The notes beneath the pieces were generated by a model. That model did not search any database. It was given only the letters and a program-made list of their open reading frames with translations, and had not been told where the DNA came from. Below, one piece after another: positions 11,928 through 23,900 of a stretch of DNA of 64,000 nt; the first letter of the stretch is position 1; every line of letters begins with the position of its first letter. This DNA comes from Elymus sibiricus (Eukaryota > Streptophyta > Magnoliopsida > Poales > Poaceae): the NCBI GenBank assembly GCA_039707655.1, contig CM077667.1:542480222-542544221 (forward strand), given 5' to 3'. Made by a program: the position numbers and the translations under genes.

Positions 11928-11987
11928 CACTTTTTGGCGACTCCGCTTGGGACACGAACGCGTCACGCGTAACCTTATTTTGGGCCG

Positions 11988-12660
11988 CCAGTACTACCGC
12001 TCCAATAAGCGGTACTACCGCTTGAGCGGTACTACTGCTCCTACTACCGCGTCTACTACCGCTTACGAAAAAGTTTCTGGCATCCCGAGACCCTAAGCGG
12101 TACTACCGCCCAGAACAGTACTACCGCTTGCCTATAGCCGCACAGACTCGGGCAGATTGAAAAAGTCCGAGTTTGGCTGCGTTTTTTGACCTTTTGGAAG
12201 GAAATCTGGGTCCGTGTCCTGTACGGGAAGTCCAACCCCCTCTTAAATAGAAGAGGTGATGGCCGATTAAAAGAACACACAATCGAACAAACACATCTAC
12301 ATCTTTTTACCCTACTTTTATCCCTCTCCCTTGTATCTTTCTTCTCGTTCTTCGTTCGTTCTTCTTGTTGCAGGACGGCGAATCCACGAGGCTCTAGGGG
12401 CGAGCGAATCGACCTAGGGCAGCCCATCGTCCATCCGCGACTCCCGACGGGTTCCATCCCGGAGAAGCGGTGCATCGGGTCTACAAAAGCGCCGGCCGGA
12501 TTGTCTTGCGTATCGCGCTTCCGGCAGGCCTCCCTCGATGTGAGCTGCGGAGCATCTCCCCAGGCATCGAGGGTACGCGTGATGCGTTCGTGTGTCAACA
12601 CATTTTTTGGCGACTCCGCTGGGGACACGAACGCGTCACGCGTATCCTTATTTTGGGCCG
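11988..12660 (+). repeat. 673-bp LTR-tail/PBS tandem duplication
   Basis: The sequence from CCAGTACTACCGCTCC through the LTR end, PBS-like site and about 45 bp beyond repeats at a 673-bp offset, with a third truncated copy starting at 12661. The junctions fall at AGCGGTACTACCGC palindromes, which points to unequal recombination or template switching at those motifs (inference). Long ORFs seen on both strands here are chance frames. Confidence 0.75.
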
Positions 12661-13586
12661 CCAGTACTACCGCTCCAATAAGCGGTACTACCGCTTGAGC
12701 GGTACTACCGCTCCTACTACCGCGTCTACTACCGCTTACGAAAAAGTTTCTGGCATCCCGAGACCCTAAGCGGTACTAGAGCGGTACTAGAGCGGTACTA
12801 CCGCCCAGAACGGTACTACCGCTTGCCTATAGCCGCACAGACTCGGGCAGATCGAAAAAGTCCGAGTTTGGCTGCGTTTTTTGACCTTTTGGAAGGAAAT
12901 CTGGGTCCGTGTCCTGTACACAATCGAACAAACACATCTACATCTTTTTACCCTTCTTTCACCGTCCCGTACAGGACACGGACCCAGATTTCCTTCCAAA
13001 AGGTCAAAAAAACGCAGCCAAACTCGGACTTTTTCGATCTGCCCGAGTCTGTGCGGCTATAGGCAAGCGGTAGTACCGTTCTGGGCACGGTAGTACCGTT
13101 CTGGGAGGTAGTACCGCTCTAGTACCGCTTAGGGTCTCGGGATGCCAGAAACTTTTTCGTAAGCGGTAGTAGACGCGGTAGTGGGAGCGGTAGTACCGCT
13201 CAAGCGGTAGTACCGCTTATTGGAGCGGTAGTACCGTTCTCTGCTGTATCGCTTATTGGAGCAATCTTGTAACGGCCGTAACTTTTGCATACGAACTCGG
13301 ATTGAGACGATTTTTATATCAAAATCGACCGATTCGACGAGACAAAGACAATCCGTGTAGAAACTTTTCTCAGATAAGGCCGTCTTGGGGGCGTAATCAG
13401 CCGAATAGTGTTCTGCATACACTTCGAACACAACTTCGGCCTTAGAGATGAGATCGGATGGCTATGGTCCAAATATCAAAGTTTCTCCTTTCGATGATAC
13501 GGAACTTTCTCACCTTGAGCACTTTTCCATTTGAGGCCTTCTTAATTATGTTTTTGACCATGCCAAAATCTGGTGTCAACACTCCT

Positions 13587-13781
13587 CCCGTGGGATCCAC
13601 GGATGCGGCGCATCCTGCAGCCGCTGGTCCTGGACGAGGGCGGGCACGGCGGCCTTGACCTGCTCGACGACGGTGCCGGTGAGCGCTGGTGCTCCTCTCG
13701 GTCCTCGACCTCCAAGGAGGAGCACCGGTACATCTCCAGCACGACCCGCCCCTGTACCCCCTTCTCCTCACATCCAGCGGT
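13587..13781. other. GC-rich segment of D continuing across the inverted-LTR insertion
   Basis: This joins to 10903-10943 when the insertion is removed with one CTCCT copy. One forward frame then reads through without a stop (RGMEDLL joined to WDPRMRRILQPLVLDEGGHG), but two other frames are also open for much of it. It could be part of a captured host exon. No domain is recognised. Confidence 0.3.
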
Positions 13782-14579
13782 CAGTGGCGGAGGACCCAGT
13801 AGGGCGAGGTGTGGCAGCCGCCCCACCTTGATTTTTTGCATAAGCGTTTATACAGGTATGCTGTGTGTACGTCATGGCCGGCTGGCTTGATCTCGAGTCG
13901 TGGTCTCGCTGGCATAAGGAGATTGATAGACGAGCTACCTTGCATGCTTGGGACGTGAGCCCACTGCATGAACTCCCGCTGCTGGGCTGTTGACGATCAA
14001 TTTACCGCTTACGATTAGCGAAGGAAGAGCCGAAGTGGCCGCGAACGCAGTCACGCATGCTGGGCATTCGACTTCTTAAGCACCCATTCTATTGCATTGA
14101 CTGAACATCAGTGTACTCAAATGTTCAGCGCATTATTTACAAGATCCGAATAGCTGCTAATGCAGCAGTCACGTGTGATGGAAAAATAAGACCGGCAGCT
14201 ATACTAGTTCAACCTCTGTGCTGCCATTAAGAGCGATTTGCATATTTGGAGCTTGGCTGGGGGAGCTAATAGAATTCAGTTACCAGAGTAGTTGGCATCA
14301 ATAGAAACTAGGAGTTAGGAGTGTTGTCTAACCCCTGTTCTTGATGGGATTACTTGTAAAAATCTTTAGCTCTCTTCCATAAAATAGTTATGCATTCTGC
14401 GTGTTCTCGAAAATGATGGCAAAATAACAATCTTGGACCCACAAAGCGAGAAACGAGTTCTATCGTTGTCGGGCGCCCGGCATACCTAAGTCTTTGGGTA
14501 CGCCACTGTTACTGGTAGCAACGACATTTTTTATGCTAGAGTTCGCCCCTCCTCAAAAAATATTCGTCCTCCGCCACTG
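13782..14579. mobile_element. Short non-autonomous hAT-like element, 798 bp
   Basis: The ends CAGTGGCGGAGGA and TCCTCCGCCACTG are perfect 13-bp inverted repeats. The flanks share CAGCGGT (13775-13781 and 14580-14586), 7 matching bases where hAT usually makes 8. No coding capacity. The terminal sequence matches the CAGTGGCGGA type common among plant hAT-like MITEs. Confidence 0.75.
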
Positions 14580-14586
14580 CAGCGGT

Positions 14587-15420
14587 GTACAGGACGTGCT
14601 CCTCTATGCAGCATTCCCTAACGAGCTCTATTTGCTGGATTAGGTGGAGCAGCAAGTCCAGCACACTCTTGGATGGGCTCACCGATGGCCATGTCCTCCC
14701 CTCCTAGCGTGGTGAGCTTTTGACCTCTCCCCCCTACACCATAATCTGATGATACTTGCAATCTAAATACAAATCGTGTTTTTGTTCAGTTTAGATGTGG
14801 ATTCAATTGCTGAGATGAACATGTGAGCTTGATGTTGTGGATGAGAATCTCTTGGACTGTTGCACATTATTTAGTCACAGCAAACCAATGCTATTCCACA
14901 TAATATGATATAGTTATTTATTTCTAGGATGCACCGGCCTTCATGTTCCTTTGGTACTGATCTTCTGGGTGTTAATTTGGAAGCTTCGGCTTGTTAGATG
15001 TAATAAATTCAGTTGTTACTCTATATCTTGCCAGAATGGACTTGTTTTAGAGATGCGTGTAGGCAGTGGCGGAGCTTGAGAAGAATGTATGGGGGGCCAA
15101 AAAAAATTTTTAACCACTGCAACAAACTAGAACTGTTAGCCTTCAGACAATATTATATTTACATTACCTGTATTGGTTGCAAAGTGCATACATACATACT
15201 TCAAAAAACAACTAACTAGACCAAAAGATACATCTTGTCTACATATACGGCTGAGCTTTCGAGCCTTAACGAGACCACACCGTAGGGTTACTACAGATCA
15301 GCTTTTCGGTCACTTTTTTAGTCCCAATTCAAGTAACTAGGTGAACCAATATGTGCTGCCAACGGCAAGACAAATCCTTAATGAGACCAGCCAATAAGAG
15401 TACTAATCAAACCCATACAG
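14587..15420. other. Element D interior with a second hAT-like end
   Basis: No gene is recognised. At 15064 a CAGTGGCGGAGCTTGAG sequence resembles the same hAT-type terminus as the neighbour at 13782, but no matching second end was found before element B begins at 15421, so it is a fragment or a solo end. The rest is unassigned. Confidence 0.45.
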
Positions 15421-15728
15421 CACTAGTACATAACAGGGCTTTGGTCCAGGCCGGGCCAGCCCATTAGTCCCGGTTCAGTTACGAACCGGGACCAATGGGG
15501 GCAACGGTCCCGGTTCGTGAGGCCAGGGGGCCGGCCGGGCCTCGTGGGGCATTGGTCCCGGTTCGTCTGGACCCTTTGGTCCTGGTTCCAGACACGAACC
15601 GGGACCAATGTGCCTCGCTCCTGGCCCACAACCATTGGTCCCGGTTCGTGGCTGGAACCGGGACCAAAGGGGGTCCTTTAGTCCCGATCCCAGCCACGAA
15701 CCGGGACCAATGAGATGCCTATATATAC
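15421..15728 (+). promoter_or_regulatory. Element B left palindromes and TATA box
   Basis: Inverted pairs of TAGTCCCGGTTC/GAACCGGGACCAATG and TGGTCCCGGTTCGTG motifs run from 15464 to 15711. TATATATA at 15720-15727 follows directly, and a short leader leads to the first gene. The sharp alternation predicts stable hairpins in RNA or single-stranded DNA. Confidence 0.7.
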
Positions 15729-16108
15729 CCCCTCGCCAGCGAGCAGAGCACTCCACACTGCTTTGTTTTTCTGGCCGGCGAGGGGAGAGCTTTGTGGTGC
15801 TCTAGCTCACCTCCTATGCATATGAGGTGTTCGATGAAATGCCCGAGCCACACTTAAGCTTTCTCCTCTGGAAGCTCCTTGTCCAAGCTCCATTTTCCTC
15901 AAGATTTGTCTAGGTTTGGCGGTCCGTCCTGTCCCGTCCCCGTCCTCACCGCCGTCGATCGCCCGCGCCCATCTCGGCGCCGGCACCACCGTGGTTAGCC
16001 TCTTCTTCTTATCTTCTTTCTAAAAGAAAAAAGTTCTTACTTGTATCATGTAGATAGATACTTGTGTAACTTTCTTACTTTTATTATTGTTTGTTATTAT
16101 ATAGTGCC

Positions 16109-16578
16109 ATGGTCATGGTATCCTCCCACGTCGGCCCTCGTCCGGTCTATGATTCGGATGTGGTATATATTATCTTTTATAACTATTTGTTTTATTTAGT
16201 GTTTATGACAATTATGCCGACCAACGTGACATAGATTTTTTAATCTAGGAGGTATGTGAACCGGAAATTCCAACCGACATAGAAATTCTTGTCGAGAAGT
16301 TAAATTTGGTTGAAAAAGAAAACAATTACTTGAAAGAAAAATTACAAAGAGTTGAAGAGGAGAAGATGAAGTTGGAGTTGCATGTTGCCGATGTCGTCGA
16401 CGATCACAAGATCAAGATGGATGCAATGCGCTTGAAGATTAGAAAGATTAGAAAATATGCCATTCATACTGAGGCTTGGTATCATTATGTCGTTGGATCA
16501 ATTGGTACCTTAGTTGCGGTTATGATCGCATTTGTTGTTGCATTTAAATTTTATAGTTTCAATGTATGTTTTAATTAG
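16109..16578 (+). CDS. Small coiled-coil/membrane protein of CACTA element B
   Basis: Two exons (16109-16162 and 16249-16578, GT..AG borders) encode about 127 residues. The order is a short leader (MVMVSSHVGPRPVYDSDV), an acidic linker, a charged coiled-coil-like stretch with repeated EKLNLVEKENNYLKEKL character, then AWYHYVVGS and a hydrophobic C-terminal segment that could span a membrane. It is the intact orthologue of 7092-7539 in element A. No database family is recognised. It sits between the element promoter and TNP2, so it may be a separate cistron or an upstream exon group of the transposase transcript. Confidence 0.6.
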
Positions 16579-16724
16579 ATGCTCTAGAGAGCTATATCTT
16601 GTTCAATAATGAGAACTATGTATGAACGTTATGTATTTATTTTGGTCACTACTGTACTTTGGCTTTAATGTGATGATGAATTTCTATTAATTTGGTCACT
16701 TCTCTATTCATGATATGCACGCAG

Positions 16725-19700
16725 ATGAACCGGCAATGGATGTACGGTGACCGACGCGCCTCCGAGTATATTAAGGGCCTGCATAATTTTCTCGAAGCGG
16801 CTGAGGCAAACAAGCAGAATGGTTTTATGCATTGTCCATGTACTGTCTGTGAGAATACGAAGGCTTTCTCCAACTATAAAACCCTTCACTTCCACCTGCT
16901 TCAGAAGGGTTTTATGCCACACTATAATGTTTGGACCAAGCACGGAGAAAGAGGGGTTATGATGGAAGACAACGAAGAAGAAGAGGATGATGACAACTAC
17001 CCGCCCCCTGAATACGGTGATGCTGCAATGGTGGAAGCTGAAGATCAAGAGGAACCAGACGATGTGCCCGATGATGATCTTCGCCGGGTCATTGTTGATG
17101 CACAGAGAGAATGCGAAAGTGAAAGGGAGAAGTTGAAGTTCGATCGCATGTTAGAGGATCACAAAAAAGGGTTGTACCCAAATTGCGAAGATGACAACAG
17201 AAAGCTCGGTACCACACTGGAATTGCTGCAATGGAAGGCAGACAATGGTGTATCTGACAAGGGATTTAGTTCGCTACTGAAAATAATGAAGAAGAAGCTT
17301 CCAAAGGATAACGAATTGCCAGGCAGTACGTACGAAGCAAAGAAGGTTCTATTCCCTCTAGGATTGGAGGTGCAGAAGATACATGCATGCCCTAATGACT
17401 GCATCCTCTACCGCGGTGCGTACGAGGATTTGAACGCATGCTCGGTATGCGGTGCATTGCGGTATAAGATCAGAAGAGATGACCCTGGTGATGTTGAGGG
17501 CCAGCGCACCGGGAAGAGGGTTCCTGCCAACGTGATGTGGTATGCTCCTATAATACCACGGTTGAAACGTCTGTTTAGAAAAAAAAAGCATGCCGAGTTG
17601 CTGCAATGGCACAAAAAAGACCGTAAGAAAGACGGGAAGTTGAGAGCACCCACTGACGGGTCGCAGTGGAGAAAGATCGAGAGAAAGTGGAGCGACTTTA
17701 TAGGTGACCCGAGGAACGTATGGTTTGGTTTAAGTGCAGATGGCGTTAATCATTTTGGGGAGCAGAGCAGCAAGCATAGCACATGGCCTGTGACTCTATG
17801 TATGTATAACCTTCCTCCTTGGTTGTGCATGAAGCGGAAGTTCATTATGATGCCAGTGCTCATCCAAGGCCCTAAGCAACCCGGCAATGACATTGATGTG
17901 TACCTAAGGCCATTAGTTGATGAACTTTTACAGCTATGGAATGGAAGAAGTGTACGTGTGTGGGATGAGAACGAACAGGAGGAATTTGACCTACATGTGT
18001 TGCTGTTTGTAACCATCAACGATTGGCCTGCTCTCAGTAACCTTTCAGGACAGACAAACAAGGGATACCACGCATGCACACACTGTTTAGATGACACCGA
18101 TAGTATATATTTGGACAAATGCAGGAAGAATGTGTACCTGGGGCATCGTCGATTTCTTCCGACCAACCATCAATGTCGAAAGAAAGGAAAGCATTTCAAA
18201 GGTGAGGCAGATCACCGGAAGAAGCCCGCCATCCGTACTAGTGATCACATACTTGATATGGTCAATGATTTACAAGTAATATTTTGAAAGGGTCCTGGCG
18301 GACTATCTGTTCCGACTGACGATGCGGGACGCGCACCCATGTGGAAGAAGAAATCTATATTTTGGGACCTACCCTATTGGAAAGGCCTAGAGGTCCGCTC
18401 TGCAATCGACGTGATGCACGTGACGAAGAATCTTTGCGTGAACCTGCTAGGCTTCTTGGGAGTGTATGGGAAGACAAAAGATACACCGGAGGCACGGGAG
18501 GAACAACAACGTGTGCATGAAAAAGACGGCATGCATCCAAAGCAGTATGAAGGTCCTGCCAGCTACGCTCTTACCAAAGAAGAGAAGGAAATCTTCTTTG
18601 AATGCCTGCTCAGTATGAAGGTCCCGTCTGGCTTCTCGTCGAATATAAAGGGAATAATAAATATGGCAGAGAAAAAGTTCCAGAACCTAAAGTCTCATGA
18701 CTGCCACGTGATTATGACGCAACTGCTTCCGGTTGCATTGAGGGGGCTTCTACCGGAAAACGTTCGATTAGCCATTGTGAAGCTATGTGCATTCCTCAAT
18801 GCAATCTCTCAGAAGGTGATCGATCCAGAAATCCTGCCACGGTTAAGGAGTGATTTGGTGCAATGTCTTGTTAGTTTCGAGCTGGTGTTCCCACCGTCCT
18901 TCTTCAATATCATGACGCACGTCCTAGTTCATCTAGTCAACGAGATTGTCATTCTGGGTCCTGTATTTCTACACAATATGTTCCCCTTTGAGAGGTTCAT
19001 GGGAGTCTTAAAGAAATATGTTCGTAACCGCGCTAGGCCAGAAGCAAGTATCTCCATGGGCCATCAAACAGAGGATGTCATTGGGTTTTGTGTTGACTTC
19101 ATTCCTGACCTTAAGAAGATTGGTCTCCCTCAATCACGGTATGAGGGGAGACTGACTGGAAAAGGCACGCTAGGAGCGGACTCAATAATATGTAGGGACG
19201 GGCAATCTTGGTCTCAAGCACACTACACAGTTCTACAGAATTCTACCTTGGTGACCCCGTATGTCGATGAACACAAGAATATTCTGCGCTCCAAACACCC
19301 GGAGCAGTGTGACGACTGGATTACATATGAACACATCAGGACTTTCGGCAGTTGGTTGCAAACACGTCTCATGGGTGACAACACTGTTTCTGATGAGTTG
19401 TACTCGTTGGCAAGTGGACCATCTTCGACTGTATTGACTTACAAAGGGTACGAGATAAATGGGAATACATTTTACACGATCGCCCAAGATCAAAAGAGCA
19501 CCAACCAAAACAGAGGTGTCCGCTTTGATGCAGCAACCAATAGGGGAAAGGACACATATTATGGTTACATAGTGGACATATGGGAACTTGACTATGGACA
19601 TGATTTCAAGGTCCTTTTGTTTCAGTGCAAATGGGTCAATCTGTCAGGAGGCGGGGTACAGGAAGACCCACAGTACGGAATGACAATAGTGGATCTGAAC

Positions 19701-20024
19701 AATCTTGGGTACACAGACGAACCATTCGTCCTAGCCAATGATGTGGCGCAGGTTTTCTACGTGAAGGACATGTCTACCAAACCGAGAAAAAGAAAAGATA
19801 AGGAAGCGAATACATCATACGATGAGCCAAAGCGCCACATAGTTCTTTCAGGAAAAAGAGACATCGTGGGATTGGAGGGCAAGACAGACATGTCTGAAGA
19901 TTATGAAAAGTTTCATGAAATTCCTCCCTTCAAAGTCAAGGCTGACCCAAGCACCCTCTTAAACGATGAAGATTATCCATGGTTACGACGCAATAAGAAA
20001 AGGACACAAGCGAAGAAAAAGTGA
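16725..20024 (+). pseudogene. TNP2 CACTA transposase, full length with one in-frame stop
   Basis: This frame of 1,100 codons starts at MNRQWMYGDRR; the upstream in-frame ATG at 16692 is less likely because the element A copy also begins at MNRQW. Domain order: Transpos_assoc (about residues 1-75, with CPCTVCEN and paired histidines); an acidic linker; Transposase_21 (about 145-530) with aspartates at D339 (SADGVNHF), D389 (NDIDVYL) and D433 (INDWPALSNLSG), the likely catalytic acidic set; DUF4218 (about 645-790, ending RNRARPEASI); DUF4216 (about 960-1020); and a basic tail. The enzyme excises and reinserts CACTA elements in the nucleus. The only obvious lesion is a TGA at 18285-18287 (codon 521), after which the frame continues unchanged to TGA at 20022-20024. 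Natural read-through or an intron removing it cannot be excluded but is not evident. Confidence 0.9.
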
Positions 20025-20300
20025 AGACTTTCTCTCCACAACTATATCATTGCAGTTACATGTGAAGAAATGAAATGCCTTTTGTAACAGATGAGTTTTC
20101 GTATGAAACCCTAATACTTCAAAAGAGATTGTCCGTTTTGTACACGAAGTGCATCCAGTTTTTGTCCGTTTTGTACACGAAGTGCATCCAGTCCGCTTGT
20201 GAGCTGTTGGATCAGCACTATAACGACTAGTCCCGGTTCGTGCTAGCAATCGGGACTAAAGAGGCACACGACCCTATATATAACCCACCTCTCAGACATG
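20025..20300 (+). promoter_or_regulatory. Internal promoter region before second gene of element B
   Basis: A short remnant of the 336-bp repeat type (GTACACGAAGTGCATCCAG twice, near 20140 and 20171) is followed by one TAGTCCCGGTTCGTGCTAGC / ATCGGGACTAAAG inverted pair (20228-20260) and a TATATATAA box at about 20275-20283. The layout mirrors elements A and C. Confidence 0.6.
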
Positions 20301-20319
20301 TTCGACACTTAGTGTGTGT

Positions 20320-20670
20320 ACTCATTCGGATTCAAATCATTCGGATTCCATGCATACGGTCCAACGGTGCATTTCATATTTCCACCGTTGGGCTGTATGA
20401 AGGGGAAACCGTGTGTTTTGTTGATCTATCTAGAAATCCTTTAGTTCATCGACCGAATACAAATCATTCGGATTCCCTGCATACGGTCCGACGGTGCATT
20501 TCATATGCGGGCACTCACGAGCCACCGTCGGGCTGTATGCAGGGGAAACCGTGTGTTATGTTGATCTATCTAGAAATCCTTTAGTTCATCGACCGAATAC
20601 AAATCATTCGGATTCCCTGCATACGGTCCGACGGTGCATTTCATATGCGGGCACTCACGAGCCACAGTCG
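20320..20670 (+). repeat. 140-bp tandem repeat in the leader of element B gene 2
   Basis: A unit containing CGAATACAAATCATTCGG and CTGTATGCAGGGGAAACC repeats with a 140-bp period (anchors near 20450 and 20590), plus a degenerate first copy. Shorter GAGGCCACCCAAACCCTAGA repeats follow to about 20825. These are probably 5' untranslated. Confidence 0.7.
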
Positions 20671-20916
20671 AGGCCACCCAAACCCTAGAAGAAAGAGCGT
20701 TGTCGATCTCCTACCCCCTCCCGTCCCTACCCGATAAACTCTCGAGGCCACCCAAACCCTAGAAGAAAGAGCGTTGTCGAGGCCACCCCAAACCCTAGAA
20801 GTGTTGTCGAGGCCACCCCAAACCGAACGTCGGACATTCATGAGAGAGGCGGTCCGGACGTCGGACGACATTCATGTTTGTATATTAATTGCCATGTTGT
20901 AATATTTGCAGAAACT

Positions 20917-23900
20917 ATGGATCCAAGAGACTTGGAACAAGAACAGTTGTTGGGGGACATAATCCACGACGGACGTGATATCTTGTCGTATCTCAACGAC
21001 ACCGATGGTCTAGAAGGAGAGGATGATGGCTCCGGTGATCGAACAATGGACGAGGAAGGACATGATCATGATGGCTCCGGTGACCGAATGCCGGAGGAAG
21101 AAGGAGACCATGATGACGGCTCCGGTGACCGAACGGAGGAGGGAGCTGTTGCAAAGTCCGGCGAGGTATATATATTAATTAAGCCTGTGCTGACTAGCTA
21201 ATTGATGCATTAATTTTTTTGGTATGTACATATATTAATTAACTCTTCTTTCTTCTTTTATAGCCCTCCGGATCGAGCCAAACTTCGGTAACGAGACGAG
21301 GCCCGAAGAAGAGGTTGCGCAAGGATGAAAGGTTCACGATCACAACACTCGCGCACGATGGCCATCTGATTGAACCCAAGCGGACCAAGGACGCATTTTC
21401 TGCTCAGTGCGGAGCTATTGTTAGGGACTACATCCCGATCAGCATCAAGCAATGGAATAAGCCTAAGGACGGCGCCCCTGATGGTGATTATGTCACCGAT
21501 AGACAGAAAGATGATCTTTGGACCGCGTTGAAGGAAAATTTCACCCTACCGCCAAAGGAGGATCCGAATAAGCCAGTTATAGAGCCACTGGTCAAGGCGT
21601 GTGCTCTTAATAAGATGGCAGATCTATTCAGGAGGTGGAAGAATGAGTTGAAATCAAAGTTTGTCGACAAAGGGAAGACTCCAGAATTCACCGGCCGATT
21701 TGAGAAGATAGGTGATCACTGGCCCGCATTTGTGGCCTACAAGACATCGGACAAAAGTAAGAAAATGTCAGAGACAAACAAGATCAATGCTGCAAAGAAG
21801 CAGTATCACCATCACACGGGGTCAGGTGGCTACCTCAAAGCCCGGCCGTTGTGGGACAAAGATGAGAATGACCTGATTGCTAAAAACGTCGTACCACAGA
21901 CATTGAACTGGCCAGACCATTCAAGGACTTGGTTCTTCGGGGTTGGGGGAACTTTGGACCCTGAAACAGGGAAGTGCCGCTGGACGAACGAGCATATTGC
22001 AATACCCATGAACAAGCTTCAGGAGTATATCACCGCAGCGCAGGAAGGGACGTTCATTCCCGACAGAGAGAAGGACGAGCTGACTCAGGTCCTAGGGAAT
22101 GATGAGCACCCTGGACGAACACGAGGCACACCAGGCTCCGTTCCGTGGAAGGTTGGGTTTCCCGACGCAGGCGGTTACAGAAGTCGGGAGAGAAAGAGGA
22201 AAGAGGAGCTGAGCGAAATTCAGAAGCTCAATGCAAGACTACAAAAGCTAGAGGAAGCTGAGAGCCAGCGAGCTGCCAGCCAACCATCTCAGCGGCACGA
22301 AGCTACCCCAGAAGCTACCCCGCCATCTCAGCGGAGAAGCAGCGTCGCTTCCACGGAGCCCGTTCAGCCTGACTTCATGTCTCCTAGCTACCCCGTGGAT
22401 ACTATCACGGAGGCTCAACATTGCAAGCTTAGGACGAAATGCCGGAACCTCACTTTATTGCGGTTGTCGGCTCTGTTGCACCTCCTCAACCCAACGGAAC
22501 TTTTCACTGCCGTCCGATTCCACATGGCTATGCTGTTGTGATGGTGGATGAAGTAATGGAGTGATTTGAGGAGCTCGAGCTTGACCACTCTACAGGTGAA
22601 GGGGAGAATCGGCTGGGCCGTGCCCTGAGGAGTACATGTCTATGGCAGAAGGAGTACATAAACCTTCCAAACTGGACGCCACCGCCTCCTCCTCCTCCTC
22701 CGGCGAGTCAGGGCACTCCGCCTCCTCCTCCTCCTCCTCCTCTGGCGAGTGATCAGGGCACCCCGCCTCCTTCTTCGGCTCCTTCGACGCGTGAGGGCAC
22801 TCCGCCTCATCCTCCTCCTCCTCCTCCGGCGAGTGATCAGGGCACCCCGCCTCCTTCTTCGGCTCCTCCGACGCGTGAGGGCACTCCGCCTCCTCCTTCG
22901 CCTACTCCGGCACGTCGGAGCAGTACGCCTCCTCCTCAGCCTCGTCAGCAACGGCGGAAGACAGACGCTGCCGCTCCGGCTCCTCCGGCGCGTCGGAGCA
23001 CTCCGCCTCCTTCTCCGCCTCGTAAGCAACGACGGAAGAGAGACGCCGCCGCTCCGGCGGCTAACAGTACAAGCAGAGGCGGGAGGGAATACAGATACGG
23101 TCCATCTCTCAAGCCTCTGGAAAAGTTACCATATGAGAGGACCGAGTCTGAAAACGAGGAGATATGTCAGGAGCAATTGAGGGCCCATTTTGCAAAGAAA
23201 ACTCCACCTCCGAAGGAGAAGCTAGATCCGGTGAAAGTGAAGCGCACTATCGATGCCCTGAAGCGACCACCACCGCCTCCGCCGGATTCCAACTATGTCC
23301 GCATTATTAAAAAGACATATGTAGAAGCGCGGCGGTCGGGAAGTACTTCTAGTGATGCAAGGTTAGCAGAACGAAGAAGTGGGAAAACAATTCCCCAGCT
23401 CGGCGAACAGGAGAAGCAATCGTGCCCCCCGCTCAAGGTGTCTAGCGATATCGTCGCTAATCATCCGGGGATGGTGCCCGGTACCAATCCTGGTGATTAC
23501 TTGGGGGATGATGTAATTTTTCAAACGGATGAGGTAACAGAAGAATATGAATACTTGCACGGGAAGCCTCTCGTCAAACCTGATCATCCTCCTCTAACAA
23601 CGATGATGTACAAATTGCATGAGTGGTACATGAAAACCTACAGGGAGTCTGGGAGAGACACTATGTATATGGCAGTGAAACCAGAGCACGAATTCATTGG
23701 ACTTTCCGTGATGCCTGTTGAATTTGTGGAGTTATTTCAGTTATACAATCAACGGGTCCTCGACAAACAACTCATGACTGCCTACTGTCTGTAAGTATTA
23801 CTTCTATAGTTAAGTCTCTAGCTCAGCTTGTTCATTGCATGTATATATAATTATCCTCACTATATTATGCAGATTGAAGATCGTCAAATGCAAAAAACTA

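Larger units (their letters stand above)
10949..13581. mobile_element. Inverted-LTR retroelement derivative (foldback-like), 2.6 kb
   Basis: Both ends begin TGTTGACACCAGATTTTGGC in opposite orientation, with a 5-bp duplication CTCCT at 10944-10948 and 13582-13586. The left arm is a complete LTR (10949 to about 11927, ending GCCAACA), followed by a PBS-like TGGCGACTCCGCTTGGG. A 673-bp unit made of LTR tail plus PBS is then repeated in tandem (about 11988-12660, and a further partial copy). The right arm is an inverted copy of about the first 600 bp of the LTR, with the switch near 12920-12970. No gag or pol is present. A TG..CA LTR with 5-bp duplication is typical of LTR retrotransposons; the inverted arrangement is not. 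Confidence 0.75.

Noticed and set aside
11428..12698. Pairs of 170-190 codon ORFs on both strands
   Set aside because: They lie in tandem LTR copies and duplicate with them; non-coding LTR and PBS sequence fully explains them.
15423..15805. Several overlapping ORFs at the element B left end
   Set aside because: They arise from the CCCGGTT palindromes and read equally well on both strands.
22640..23029. Arginine-rich minus-strand ORF
   Set aside because: Shadow of the proline-rich tract of the element B second gene on the plus strand.
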